Shown here piece after piece: positions 16,537-25,681 of a stretch of DNA of 51,722 nt. Made by a program: the position numbers and the translations under genes. The DNA is taken from NCBI GenBank assembly GCA_031264145.1, contig JAISEK010000130.1, forward strand, positions 1 to 51,722, given 5' to 3'. The notes under the pieces were generated by a model, which was given only the letters and a program-made list of their open reading frames with translations, did not search any database and was not told where the DNA came from. Each line of letters opens with the position of its first letter. The first letter of the stretch is position 1. The DNA comes from Deltaproteobacteria bacterium (lineage in GTDB: Bacteria > Desulfobacterota > Desulfarculia > Adiutricales > Adiutricaceae).

Positions 16537-17334
16537 GTGTGGCCCCATGACCTAAGGCTGGGCCCCCTGGCCATCAGCCCCTACGGCCTGGCCCTCATCC
16601 TGGCGATCCTGGCCGCCCTCTCGTTTCTGGGCTATACCGCCCCCAGGGCCGGGACCTCCCCCAGGAGGGCCTTTGACCTGGCCTTCTGGCTGGTCATCGC
16701 CGGCCTTTTGGGCTCAAGGCTGGCCTACGTCCTCCTTAACCCCAGCCTCTACGCCGGCCGTCCCCTGGAGGCCCTCCAATACTGGCAGGGCGGCCTCATG
16801 TTCCAGGGAGGCCTTCTGGCCGGCCTCCTGGCCGCCGCCCTGGCCTGCCTCGTTCTCCGCCTGAACTTCCTGGTCATGGCCGACGCCCTGGCCCCAGCCC
16901 TCTCCCTGGGCCAGGCCATCGGCCGCGTCGGCTGCCTCCTGGCCGGCTGCTGCCACGGCCGCCCGGCCCCGGGATCCTTCCCCCTGGCCCTGACCTTCCC
17001 CCGGTTCTCCCAGGCCCCGCCGGGCATCCCCCTGTACCCTACCCAGATCATGGAGTGCCTGGGCCTGCTCCTGATCACGGCGGCGCTGATGTTCCTTCTG
17101 GGCCGCTCCCGCCCGGCCGGCCTGGTGGTCTCGGCCTACCTGGCCCTGGCCGGGCTCCTAAGGTTCCTGGTCGATCCCCTCAGGGGCGACTACCGTGGCC
17201 CCAGGGCCCTGGGCCTGGCCCCCACCTCCTGGGCGGCCATGGCCGCCTGCCTGGCCGGCCTGGCCCTGGGCCTTTTTCTCCTGGCCAGGCAGAAACGCCT
17301 GGCCAGATCCAAGATACGATGTTCCTGCCTTTAA
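16537..17334 (+). CDS. lgt: Prolipoprotein diacylglyceryl transferase
   Basis: A 265-residue inner-membrane enzyme that attaches diacylglycerol to the lipobox cysteine of prolipoproteins. About seven Leu/Ala-rich membrane segments are visible. The signature is present as GQAIGRVGCLLAGCCHGRP, with YPTQIMECLG and RFLVDPLRGDYR further on. The start is a GTG, 12 bases after the purH stop, preceded by a G-rich ribosome site. It ends the plus-strand operon, and an AT-rich scar follows. Confidence 0.93.
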   Translation: MWPHDLRLGPLAISPYGLALILAILAALSFLGYTAPRAGTSPRRAFDLAFWLVIAGLLGSRLAYVLLNPSLYAGRPLEALQYWQGGLMFQGGLLAGLLAAALACLVLRLNFLVMADALAPALSLGQAIGRVGCLLAGCCHGRPAPGSFPLALTFPRFSQAPPGIPLYPTQIMECLGLLLITAALMFLLGRSRPAGLVVSAYLALAGLLRFLVDPLRGDYRGPRALGLAPTSWAAMAACLAGLALGLFLLARQKRLARSKIRCSCL

Positions 17335-17578
17335 CCTTATTTCAATCTCTAAAAAAAAGCGATATAAAAATAATAATATTAAATATGTTATTTACTAATT
17401 TAATATAAAATTTTCAAATTATATATAATTGATGCATTTTTTATGCATTAAATTAATTAATAAAATTTATAATTATAACTTTAGAAATTTTATTTATCCA
17501 ATACAGATTGAAGTGGACAACCACCTGCTAAAACTGGTGATTTAAAAAAATATAGCGACTGAATTCGCTTTTGAGCGG

Positions 17579-17908
17579 CTAAAGCCGGTACTCTGAAAGG
17601 CAGAAGACGTCATGCGGCTTAAGCCGTATGAGATACATTGTGTCAATTTTAAAGTCATCATCCAAATCATTACCTTGATTTCATATGTAATCGGCGACCA
17701 TTTGATCGGTTACATTTCCGTTCGTGCAGCTGAAAAATCCTCTGGCCCACATGTGCCTTCCGCAATATTGTTTCTGTAGCTCTGAAAATATAATCATTAG
17801 CTTATGTAAAGTTCTCCATTTCAACTTTTGTACCAATTTGATTACATAAATTTTTGGCATTAGCGATATTAATAGATGCGTGAGATCACTATAGACGATC
17901 CTTTAATT
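17579..17908 (-). pseudogene. Decayed IS200/IS605-type TnpA (Y1 transposase)
   Basis: Minus-strand frame: IVYSDLTHLLIS, LVQKLKWRT, ELQKQYCGRHMWARGFF, NVTDQMVADYI, a TGA, then NQGNDLDDDFKIDT. This follows IS200-type TnpA (usual DHVHLLxSxPPK, LQKxYWGxHFWARGYF, VTxExxxxYI). The first His of the HUH metal motif is Leu here, and an in-frame TGA falls near 17685, so the gene is dead. The N-terminal quarter is missing. A short hairpin-like CCACCTGC...GGTG at 17521-17540 may be part of the element's end. Confidence 0.75.
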
Positions 17909-18019
17909 ATATTCATTTTCTAAATATCATATATTTATCTAATAATTTAATCTAATTTTGATGTTATGCTGGTAATATATATTTTAATCTATAAATGAGA
18001 AAATAATATTTAAATATGC

Positions 18020-18300
18020 TATGATTTCCGTATTAATACTAAATCATAATACCCACTAATATCACGGAAGCCCAGTCTCCAGGTACTCCAAATGAAGCTT
18101 TCCATCAGATGGCATTCCGGGTCACTGGGCCTTCCAGGTATTTTTACGGCCCCATCAAATGAAACCGCCTCCATTTAACGCCAGACACAAAAGTGCCATG
18201 TAGGTTTAAACGATTGCCCCAATAGGCCACATCTTTTGGCTTGTCAAAGACGATGTCATCACCATCACAGTAATTGTGGTGGATCGTTAATCCGGCTCAG
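18020..18300 (-). pseudogene. Unidentified coding remnant
   Basis: On the minus strand about 45 residues read without a stop (NYCDGDDIVFDKPKDVAYW, then GNRLNLHGTF, then WRRFHLMGP and a stop), followed in another frame by KIPGRPSDPECHLMESFIWS and a stop near 18020. The composition looks protein-coding and the frame change suggests decay. No family was recognised. Confidence 0.4.
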
Positions 18301-18329
18301 CCCTTTATTCCTCCTTGCCGGCAAATTTC

Positions 18330-18362
18330 ATGAGCCCCGGCCCATGTCTGGCCAGGGCTCAT
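18330..18362 (-). terminator. Hairpin downstream of metY
   Basis: ATGAGCCC pairs with GGGCTCAT, extended by GGCC/GGCC after a mismatch. It lies just past the metY stop. It has no clear T tract, so it is a weak terminator candidate. Confidence 0.45.
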
Positions 18363-18387
18363 ACCCACTATAAGCCTCCCTAGAGGC

Positions 18388-19680
18388 TCAGACAAGCCCA
18401 AGGGCCTCATCCAGGGCCTCCAGGATGTCATCGATGTGTTCTATGCCGATGGATAGCCTCACCAGATCGTCCTGGAGACCGCCGGCCTCCTGGGCCTCCC
18501 CCGAGAGTTGGGAGTGGGTCGTCGAGGCCGAGTGGATTATAAGGCTCTTGGCGTCGCCCACGTTGGCCAGGAGGCTGAAGAGGCCAATGTTGTCCACCAG
18601 CCTGACCCCGGCCTCGCGGCCGCCCTTGACGCCGAAGACGACCATGCCTCCGGCCCCATTGGGGAGGTACCTGTCTGCCAGGGCCTTGGACGGATCGCCG
18701 GCCAGGCCAGGGTAGCGGACCCAGGTCACCTTTGGGTGGGCCTTGAGGAATTCCGCCACCCTGAGGGCGTTCTCGCTGTGCCTGGCCACCCTGAGCGGCA
18801 GGGTCTCCACGCCCTGCAGGAACTGCCAGGCGGCGTCTGGAGCCAGCGTCGGCCCCTGGTTGCGCAGGCCCACGGTCCTCAGGCGCAGGGCGAAGGCGAT
18901 GGGGGAAAGGGGTCCCAGATCGTGGGCGAACCTTAAACCGTGGTAACCCCTGTCCGGCTCGTTGTAGAGATTGAACTTCTTGTCCGTCCAGTCGAAGCGG
19001 CCGGCATCGATGACGATGCCGCCGATCCCCACTCCGTGGCCCCCAATCCACTTGCTCAACGAGTGGATGACCACGTCGGCCCCATATTCTATGGGCCTCA
19101 GCAAGGTCGGCGGGGTAAAGGTCGAGTCGACCAGGAGTGGAAGATGGTGTTTTTTGGCTATTTTGGCGTAAAGCTCGATGTCGGCCACGTCCAGGACTGG
19201 ATTCCCGATGGTCTCGATGAATATGGCCCTGGTCTTGGCATTGATGGCCGCCTCGACTGCCCTCTCGTCGTTGACCGGGGTAAAGCGGACCGTTATGTCG
19301 TTTGACTGGGGCAGGATGGCGTCAAACATGGTGTAGGTGCCGCCGTAGAGGTTGACCGCGCTCACCAGCTCGTCGCCCGCCTTCAGGATGTTGGTGATGG
19401 CGAAGTAGACGGCCGAGGTCCCGCTAGAAAGCGTCAGCCCTGCCGCCCCGCCTTCCAGGGCGGCCAGCCGCTTCTCAAGGACATCGTTGGTCGGGTTCAT
19501 GAGCCGGGCATAAATGTTGCCCAACTCCTTCAGGGCGAAGAGGTTGGCCCCGTGCTGGCTGTCCCTGAACTTGTAGGCGGTGGTCCTGTACACCGGGACG
19601 GCCCTGGCCATGGTCGTCGGGTCGGCTTCCTGGCCAGCGTGGACGGCCAGGGTTTCCAGGCGATACTTCTTCTCGGACAT
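18388..19680 (-). CDS. metY: O-acetylhomoserine sulfhydrylase (PLP-dependent, Cys/Met metabolism family)
   Basis: A 430-residue PLP enzyme that makes homocysteine from O-acetylhomoserine and sulfide. It opens with YRLETLAVHAGQEADPTT and carries the Y-x-R phosphate-binding motif (IYARLMNPT), SSGTSA, the DSTFTPP segment and the PLP lysine K210 in SLSKWIGGHG. A later HSQLSGEAQEAGG and RLSIGIEHIDDI match the MetY branch rather than cystathionine synthases. Start 19680 is chosen because AGAGG sits 7 bases upstream and the family begins here; an open extension to 19779 has no support. It stands alone on this strand between accessory stretches. Confidence 0.93.
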   Translation of the reverse strand: MSEKKYRLETLAVHAGQEADPTTMARAVPVYRTTAYKFRDSQHGANLFALKELGNIYARLMNPTNDVLEKRLAALEGGAAGLTLSSGTSAVYFAITNILKAGDELVSAVNLYGGTYTMFDAILPQSNDITVRFTPVNDERAVEAAINAKTRAIFIETIGNPVLDVADIELYAKIAKKHHLPLLVDSTFTPPTLLRPIEYGADVVIHSLSKWIGGHGVGIGGIVIDAGRFDWTDKKFNLYNEPDRGYHGLRFAHDLGPLSPIAFALRLRTVGLRNQGPTLAPDAAWQFLQGVETLPLRVARHSENALRVAEFLKAHPKVTWVRYPGLAGDPSKALADRYLPNGAGGMVVFGVKGGREAGVRLVDNIGLFSLLANVGDAKSLIIHSASTTHSQLSGEAQEAGGLQDDLVRLSIGIEHIDDILEALDEALGLV

Positions 19681-20364
19681 TTTTTTCCTCTCTTCCGGCC
19701 TCCGGACCAGGGACAAAATACCCTCGCAGGGTCCTGGGCCTGTGGTTTCATGGGCCGGGCGACCCAAGCTGGGCGACACGATGGACGGGAAAGGCCGAAG
19801 CCACTCCCTGGGGAATGGCTTCGGCCTTCAGGAATACTGATTAGCCGCTATTACTGCGCTGGCTGTCCGTGGGGCCGCCAGCTTCCAGGGCACCAGCCTC
19901 CTGGCCGTCAGACCGACTGGTGGCACCAAGGGTGCCCTAAAGGGACCAGAATGATGGAGGCTACGGTGTCCCATGGACAAATCCCGAGACATCAGCCGCA
20001 CAGCCAGACTTTGGGGCACCAGACGCAACTGGCTTGAATCTAAAACCATCCCCCGAGGTCTGGCCAACATGGGTAGACACTGTCGATGGCCGTTCTGATC
20101 CAAGCCCTACAACCGGGCAAGACCTGATAATGGCAGGCAAAACTGATCGCAGCAGATGTTACCATATCTACCCTCGGGGATCAAGGCTCGACAAAAATAT
20201 CTCTAATGTGAATATATATTCTATTTTATGTTTATATATTGATGTATTTATTGATACTTTAATCCCATATTGCGGTTTTAGGCAAACCGACAAATCCCCA
20301 CCCTAAAGCCACTCGGGCGACCCTGTCAATCAATCCCCAGGACCGCCCCTCATTTTGCCGACGC
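19681..20364. other. Leader and spacer upstream of metY
   Basis: No gene was seen. The metY-proximal part is GC-rich and holds one large hairpin (19791-19828, listed separately). The distal part, 20160-20280, is AT-rich. No match to SAM riboswitch core sequences was recognised by eye. Confidence 0.5.
19791..19828. promoter_or_regulatory. 13-bp perfect hairpin in the metY leader
   Basis: AAGGCCGAAGCCA (19791-19803) and its exact complement (19816-19828) enclose a 12-base loop. It lies about 110 bases before the metY start and lacks a T tract. It may be a leader structure or a dispersed palindrome like those at 23114-23493. Confidence 0.4.
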
Positions 20365-20394
20365 AAAAAAAGCCTCCTAAACAGGGGAGGCTTT
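20365..20394 (-). terminator. Terminator after the extended TetR gene
   Basis: On the minus strand AAAGCCTCC pairs with GGAGGCTTT across 8 bases, followed by a run of Ts. It lies 35 bases beyond the stop of the gene. Confidence 0.8.
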
Positions 20395-20428
20395 CGCGAC
20401 TCTGGGCCGACGGGCCCAAAAAAGGGCC

Positions 20429-22021
20429 TCAGCTTTTTGACTTGCCCTTTACCCAGGTGTCGTCCAGACCTGTCCAAAGATTACCTTGGGCTGAGAAGGC
20501 GGAGATCGTGACCTGGCCCAGAGGCCGCTCCTTGCCCTTGTCCCCGTCTGTCCCGACCTGGACATCCAGCCCAATGGACCTATCCCCGATCTGGACTTTG
20601 CCCTCAAGGCCTGCCCTGCCCCTGACTTTTACCTTCCTGCTGTCACCCACGAACACAGATGGGCCGTTCCAGTCCTTGGCCTTATGGCAGTTCCCAGGCC
20701 TGGGCTTAGGGCTGTCGTCGGTTTTGGAGGCCTTGCCGTTTCCTGGCCTGGCCCCCGGGGCGTCCACGGCTCTGGGAGACTGACCGTTCCCGGGCCTGGC
20801 CGTTCTCGCCTCGTCCGGGGCCATCCTGTCGGCGGCGGCGAGGCGCTCGGCCGACAGGAAAATGGGCTGGACCTGGCTCTGCTGGCGTTTGGCCGTGATA
20901 TAGCTTTCGGTCTCGAACTTTTTCATCACCTCGCCGATGTCCACGAGCTTGACCCCAGAGTCCCTGACCTTTTTCTGGACCAACGCCCTGGCCTTCCGCC
21001 ACAACTCGGTCTCGGCCTTGATGAGTTCCCTTGCCTCGGCGGCCGGCCCCATGGCGGTATTTGACTCCACCGCGACCGATTCCATGTAGCTGTCGGAGAA
21101 GGATTTGAAGATGGACTCGGCCTGGCCGTCCAGGTTGAGCCTGGGCAGCAACAACGTCTCGGCCTCGATGAGACGCAGAAAACCCTCGGCTTTTTGCGCA
21201 AAGGCCTCGCTAATCCTTGGGGAAATCTTGGCCAGCTGCTCCTTGGCCGTCCCCAGGTGACCGGCCGGTGAACTGGCCTTGTAGGCCAGCATGGCCTTGG
21301 GGAAAGGCTGTATTCTGGCCGTCCTGTCCACCGTCTCCGTCTTTTCCCTGGCCTCGATGGCGCCCATGTGGCACAAAAAGTCCTTGACCCCTCGGAACAT
21401 GCCGGACATGTCGCTGATCGACTGCAGGCCAAGGTACTCCTGCATCTGCAGGCTTATGGCCGTATGGAAACAGTTATTTATTATTATAGCAGCAATATTT
21501 GTATCAAATGGTTTACTTAAACCATTTTTGATTATATTATTAAAAATTTTAGTATAAAATTCTACGCTATACGACATGTAAGTATCAGTATAGATAGCGG
21601 CGGACGCAGCATTGCGGTACTTCTCGCAGTTGACCAACGACAACGCATAGATGGCGCAATGGTTAAGGACGTCCTTGGGATTGTGCACTATGGCGTCCAT
21701 GGTCTCGAATATGGTCCCTGCCGTGTCAGCCAGGTCGCGGATGTGGTTGAGATAAAGGAAGTACAGATCCTCGGACTGTTTGAGAATGGCGTCCAGCAGG
21801 GCCTGCTTGCTGGGGTAATGGTTGTAGATGGAAGAGCCCTGTATCCCCACAGCGACGGCGACGTCGCGCACGGAGATGTTGTCATAGCCCTTTTCGGCGA
21901 AAAGGACCGTGGACTGCATGAGGATGCGCTCTTTGGTGGGCACCAAGGCGCAGGACAGGCTCTCGGTCACGTCCTGGTCGAAAAGCCTGAAAATAACTTC
22001 ACCCTCTGGTTTGACTGGCAT
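20429..22021 (-). CDS. TetR-family regulator with a long, unusual C-terminal extension
   Basis: A 530-residue protein; ordinary TetR proteins have about 200. Residues 29-75 form the TetR DNA-binding domain (ERILMQSTVLFAEKGYDNIS, VRDVAVAVGI, SSIYNHYPSKQALLDAIL). A helical ligand/dimer domain runs to about 217. Residues 225-400 are helical and charged with Ala/Glu/Lys. Residues 401-450 are a proline-rich repeat in which RPGN recurs at 409, 425 and 441, exactly 16 residues apart. A basic, beta-like tail follows, ending KGKSKS. ATG 22021 is preferred because GGAG lies 11 bases upstream. The first half is paralogous to the next gene upstream. AT-rich codons at about 21470-21560 stand out inside a GC-rich gene. 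Ligand and targets are unknown. Confidence 0.8.
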   Translation of the reverse strand: MPVKPEGEVIFRLFDQDVTESLSCALVPTKERILMQSTVLFAEKGYDNISVRDVAVAVGIQGSSIYNHYPSKQALLDAILKQSEDLYFLYLNHIRDLADTAGTIFETMDAIVHNPKDVLNHCAIYALSLVNCEKYRNAASAAIYTDTYMSYSVEFYTKIFNNIIKNGLSKPFDTNIAAIIINNCFHTAISLQMQEYLGLQSISDMSGMFRGVKDFLCHMGAIEAREKTETVDRTARIQPFPKAMLAYKASSPAGHLGTAKEQLAKISPRISEAFAQKAEGFLRLIEAETLLLPRLNLDGQAESIFKSFSDSYMESVAVESNTAMGPAAEARELIKAETELWRKARALVQKKVRDSGVKLVDIGEVMKKFETESYITAKRQQSQVQPIFLSAERLAAADRMAPDEARTARPGNGQSPRAVDAPGARPGNGKASKTDDSPKPRPGNCHKAKDWNGPSVFVGDSRKVKVRGRAGLEGKVQIGDRSIGLDVQVGTDGDKGKERPLGQVTISAFSAQGNLWTGLDDTWVKGKSKS

Positions 22022-22377
22022 ACAGCTTTCTCCAAAAGCCACCTTAGACGAAAAGGAAAAAACGACAGAAATCCCGATATTGAGGCCGGGACCATATGTG
22101 TCGCCAGTAACAAAGTCCCGCCGAAACCGAAGGACAGCGAAAGGCTTTGTGACTGGAAAGACGGAAGGGCGAGCCTTCCGGGGAAGAGGGCCGGACCGAG
22201 AGCGCATGGCCGCGCGCCGGATCGGCCGAGTGATTCTAGGGCCGATCTAGCCCCAGGCACGGATGCCGCACACAAAAAGTGAACAAAAACGACCAAATAC
22301 AAAGAAACGAACAATAGTACGCCTACTAGGCGTCAGACATGTCGTTAAAACTCTCGGTGAACCATCAACACGATATT
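22022..22377. other. Spacer between the two TetR genes
   Basis: No gene seen. It contains a 15-bp palindrome (22319-22333) that could be an operator. Confidence 0.5.
22319..22333. promoter_or_regulatory. Palindrome ACGCCTA-C-TAGGCGT, candidate TetR operator
   Basis: Perfect 7-bp arms around one base, about 300 bases upstream of the extended TetR gene and 45 bases beyond the stop of the other TetR gene. A related dyad (ACGCC...GGCGT) occurs at 29089-29107. Confidence 0.4.
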
Positions 22378-23052
22378 CTATTCTGGACAAGCTATGCGCA
22401 TGATAAACTGCTTGAGATCATTAAACATTTCGGCGAACGAATAGGGCGGGTGCTGTTCGAGGTACTCATGCACGCGGAGGTTGATGCCGATCAAAACGCT
22501 GTGCATTATGACCATGGCCACTGTCCGGCAGTCAAAAGGCTGGCACAGGCCCCTGACGACGCAGTCCTCGAAACGGATCTTGAAGAAATTGATGCTGTAG
22601 TCGAGGAAAGTGTTGGTGAAGATCATTGAGGCCCTGTTGTAGCGGAACTGCTCGGTCTGGATCAAGGAAAAGGCGAAGCACGTGAAGGTATTGGACATCT
22701 TGATGGGCTCAAGGAACACGATGTCCAGGATCTCGGAGAAGGAGGACGCCGTCGACATCATGTTGTCAAGGTGCTGGAAGTAGAGCAGGTACAAATCCTC
22801 GGCGTGCTTGATGACGGCATCGAACAAGGCCTCCTTGCTCTCAAAATGGTTGTAGAGTGAGGAGGGCTTTATGCCTATGACGGCCGCTATGTCCCTTATC
22901 GAGACCGCGTCGAAACCTTTTTTGGCAAATAGGACCGTCGACTCCAAAACTATCAGATCCTTAGTCTTGGATGAATCCTCAAAGAGAGGCAATGGAACGA
23001 CGTCGCCAAAAATTTTATATTTTAGGTCAATTTTTTGTTTATTTGTGGTCAT
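22378..23052 (-). CDS. TetR-family transcriptional regulator
   Basis: A 224-residue protein with an N-terminal TetR helix-turn-helix (LESTVLFAKKGFDAVSIRDI, then GIKPSSLYNHFESKEALFDA) and a C-terminal helical ligand domain. It resembles the first half of the following extended TetR gene along its whole length: VLFAxKGxDxxSxRDxAxxxGI, SSxYNHxxSKxALxDAxxKxxEDLYxLY and later features. The pair therefore looks like a tandem duplication, with a 356-base spacer. No efflux pump or enzyme gene is adjacent, so the controlled genes are unknown. Confidence 0.88.
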   Translation of the reverse strand: MTTNKQKIDLKYKIFGDVVPLPLFEDSSKTKDLIVLESTVLFAKKGFDAVSIRDIAAVIGIKPSSLYNHFESKEALFDAVIKHAEDLYLLYFQHLDNMMSTASSFSEILDIVFLEPIKMSNTFTCFAFSLIQTEQFRYNRASMIFTNTFLDYSINFFKIRFEDCVVRGLCQPFDCRTVAMVIMHSVLIGINLRVHEYLEQHPPYSFAEMFNDLKQFIMRIACPE

Positions 23053-23113
23053 AGTCTAATACCCGATGACACAGGCCAAGTCCAGATTGGGACCAGCCAA
23101 CCCAGCCTGCCCC

Positions 23114-23147
23114 AGGCCAGGGTGCCCCTTTCAGGGGATCCTGGCCT
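23114..23147. repeat. Hairpin 1 of a cluster
   Basis: AGGCCAGG pairs with CCTGGCCT, and an inner CCCC pairs with GGGG, making a nearly continuous stem. Confidence 0.5.
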
Positions 23148-23317
23148 TCTGGCCCCCAGAAAGGTCTGATCGCTTCCCAGACCAGAAAACCGTCCCGGCC
23201 CACCAGGGGCCCTGACGCATGGTCCCGACAAAACGGCGGCCACTCGGCCAAGGCTGGCCACCGCCCCAAAGGGGGAAACTCCCGTGGTATCTTCCTTCCC
23301 CATAGGCGATGTCCCAT

Positions 23318-23352
23318 GGTCCCGATCCGGCCGCCAGGCCCGGATCGGGACC
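23318..23352. repeat. Hairpin 2 of a cluster
   Basis: GGTCCCGATCCGG (23318-23330) and its exact complement (23340-23352) form a 13-bp stem with a 9-base loop. Confidence 0.6.
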
Positions 23353-23461
23353 TTCCCAAAACAGGCAAACGGACGTTAGTTTTCTGACACGCCCCCCCTG
23401 CCCCAAAAAATTACCCTGGCGGGGCCAAGAAGCGATTCCAGACTATCGGGCGTTCAGGTTT

Positions 23462-23493
23462 GCCCGGAAAACCGGCCAGTGGGTTTTCCGGGC
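23462..23493. repeat. Hairpin 3 of a cluster
   Basis: GCCCGGAAAACC (23462-23473) and its exact complement (23482-23493) form a 12-bp stem with an 8-base loop. Confidence 0.6.
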
Positions 23494-24366
23494 CCTGTGT
23501 GCACCGCGCCTTGGACCCCCGATCCAACCTGGACTCTTCGAGGCTGGCGGCCCTGGCCCATGGTTGGCCAGGCCGGCAATGAAACACCGGCTGCTTTCGG
23601 GCATCGCGGGCAACCCGCTGCCTTCAGACATTTCCTCGAAACCATCCCCTGGCAACTGCTCACCACAAGTTGAGAAAATTATGGTCTTTTCCCTAACCAA
23701 TAGTACATGCAAAATTACTGTTAGGCAAGGAAAAACAGCAGTTAGGCCGCGCTGGGACAATAACGCAAACGAAAAAAGTCGGGGAAGGAAAAACAAAGAA
23801 TGTTTTCAGCAATTTGGAGGAAGCCATTCCCAAGACGACGGCCCTACCTCAGCAGGCCACAGCACTTGCCAAGGCCTCAAGCTAGGGTCATAGGGCCCAT
23901 AGGGGACGGCAATGGAGGGAATCGCCCAAACCATCTACCAAAAAAGCATGCCGACCTAGTCTCCGAGCCAGGATTATCTCTGACCCATATATTAATTTCT
24001 AGATAAATTACAAACCGGTTTCCACCCGCGACAAATATTATGCCCTGCTTAATATTTATAATTAATTATTTTTTATCTATGGCAACCTAAAGGCAATGAA
24101 AAATATTTAATGCAATATATTATTATGCTAAAACAACTAATTATAGATATCTAAAAATCATAAAACCCAGATATTTTATGGTAATACGTAATACGTAATA
24201 TAATAATACCTTATAGCACTATTTACTGATCTATGGCCCACTTGTCATTTACATATGTGGCCTTGAGGTCCCCAACCTAGGCGCAAAAAAATTAGCATTC
24301 GGATGGCCCGCAAGGAAACGGCAAGACGACAAACTGCCAAGTCAACCTTAGCGGGTACACGAGACC

Positions 24367-24394
24367 ATCTTACAGGTTTTTTTTGTAAAGTCAA
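24367..24394 (-). promoter_or_regulatory. Promoter-like pair with no gene directly downstream
   Basis: On the minus strand TTGACT, 16 bases, then TAAGAT. The nearest gene downstream (TetR, starting at 23052) is 1.3 kb away. Confidence 0.4.
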
Positions 24395-24525
24395 GTATCT
24401 TATACAAAAAATCTCTGTACGCCACAAGTGATGCCATGGCTCACGTCTGGACGGCCAGTTTGACGCCATGGAAGCCATTTATGCCCTTTAAACTCTAGAC
24501 AGTTTGCGAAGGACATGGAAAAAGC

Positions 24526-25026
24526 TCATCCGGACATCCGGCGGTCGCTCTCCGCCATGGAGTCGAACAGGGGCACGCAAATCTTGACGGCCATCCTGTT
24601 GGCCCAGTCAGGCTTGTAGATCTCGAAAAACGGCTGGTTCCAGTTCAGGGCGTAGTCCGAGGGTGGCTCCCAGAACTGCGTCAGACGGCTGTAGAAGACC
24701 GGCAGCGGCCTCTCGGGAATCTCCACCCTGCTGCCGTAGGTCCCGGCGTCCATGGGCATGGAGATCAGGTCATCCGGGACGATGTCGCCAGGAAGGATCT
24801 CGACGGTGGTCCAGTACTCGAAGAAGCCGGTCAGGTTAAGGTTGGCGCAGACCCCGTAGAGCTCGCGCCCTGGGGGAATAAGGGTCCAGGAGAGCCTTTC
24901 CATGAACTTATACCACAAAAGATCATAGTACTGAGAAACATCATTAGAATTTAGGATTGAGCAGTAGCCTACCAAATTCTTTTTGGGTAAATTTTCGACA
25001 GCGTCGATGTAAACTGTGCCATTCAT
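24526..25026 (-). CDS. GyrI-like / AraC-type effector-binding domain protein
   Basis: A 166-residue protein made of a single effector-binding domain of the Rob/BmrR/GyrI type. The middle reads LYGVCANLNLTGFFEYWTTV, with DLISMPMDAGTYG following, the pattern of the two-repeat small-molecule-binding fold seen in stand-alone 'effector binding' proteins. Conserved aromatic and acidic residues (FFEYW and the C-terminal VKICVPL strand) support this. No DNA-binding domain is attached. It stands alone between two long noncoding stretches. It may sequester a ligand or partner with another regulator; the nearby TetR proteins are candidates only by position. Confidence 0.75.
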   Translation of the reverse strand: MNGTVYIDAVENLPKKNLVGYCSILNSNDVSQYYDLLWYKFMERLSWTLIPPGRELYGVCANLNLTGFFEYWTTVEILPGDIVPDDLISMPMDAGTYGSRVEIPERPLPVFYSRLTQFWEPPSDYALNWNQPFFEIYKPDWANRMAVKICVPLFDSMAESDRRMSG

Positions 25027-25681
25027 AACATCCTCCGATGAGCATGTCGTGTAAGGGATTCGTTTTCCCCGGCCAAAGGACGGGGTTTATGGGATAACCA
25101 TCCCGCAAGCCATGCGATTGTCCCGAAAAGAGGCATGATGGCCAGCCAGTTTTAGCCAAGATGACAGCGGGCTCAGGCGGATGGCATGGATAGTCAAAAA
25201 ATCAGTTTGGCGGCTAACTAACGATTGTACTTCAATTTGAAATCACATTATTATCTAAAAAGTTTATATATAGATTCTTTTAACTTAATATTCAATAGTT
25301 AAGTTCAGTCAATGTCCAATATCATCCCGTGTAAAATATTTAGCCTGGCCAGTCGTTGTCGGTCTTTGTCCTGGGCAATCGGTTTTAGTGGCCCCCGCAT
25401 CGAATTGTATCAACGAAACTTAGGCTAACAAATGTTCGTTCGAGATCAGGTTAATCCATTTTCAAATCCAGGTCAAGAAAAAAATAACGGCTGCCAAAAA
25501 TTTTTGAACTTTTTTTTCGTTTGCCAATATCGCCTTGTCTTTGGAGGGGTTCCTGACGATTTCAATTCAAAAAATAATTTTACTGGAATCTTGTGGACAA
25601 AATAACAACGTTTACCCGTTCGTAGAAGATAACCATCGCGAGTTCCCTGAGCTGGAAAATCGTTTTGGCCAGACCCCCCAT
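25027..25681. other. Spacer upstream of the GyrI-like gene
   Basis: No gene seen; AT-rich between 25200 and 25560. GATG and GGAGG near 25030-25036 supply the ribosome site of the GyrI-like gene. A GGCTAACTAACG at about 25209 echoes the CTAAC half-site of the dyad array that follows. Confidence 0.45.

Larger units (their letters stand above)
23053..24525. other. 1.5-kb spacer rich in palindromes, then AT-rich
   Basis: No credible gene on either strand. The first 450 bases are GC-rich and carry three large hairpins (listed separately). From about 24000 the sequence is AT-rich, with a short tandem GTAATAC repeat at 24181-24200 and a promoter-like pair on the minus strand at 24367-24394. Confidence 0.55.

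Noticed and set aside
19681-20364. SAM riboswitch upstream of metY
   Set aside because: No match to the SAM-I or SAM-II core was found by eye; only a single plain hairpin is present. A covariance-model search would settle it.
23309-23893. Long plus-strand open frame (194 codons)
   Set aside because: Runs through two large hairpins and AT-rich DNA with no coding character.
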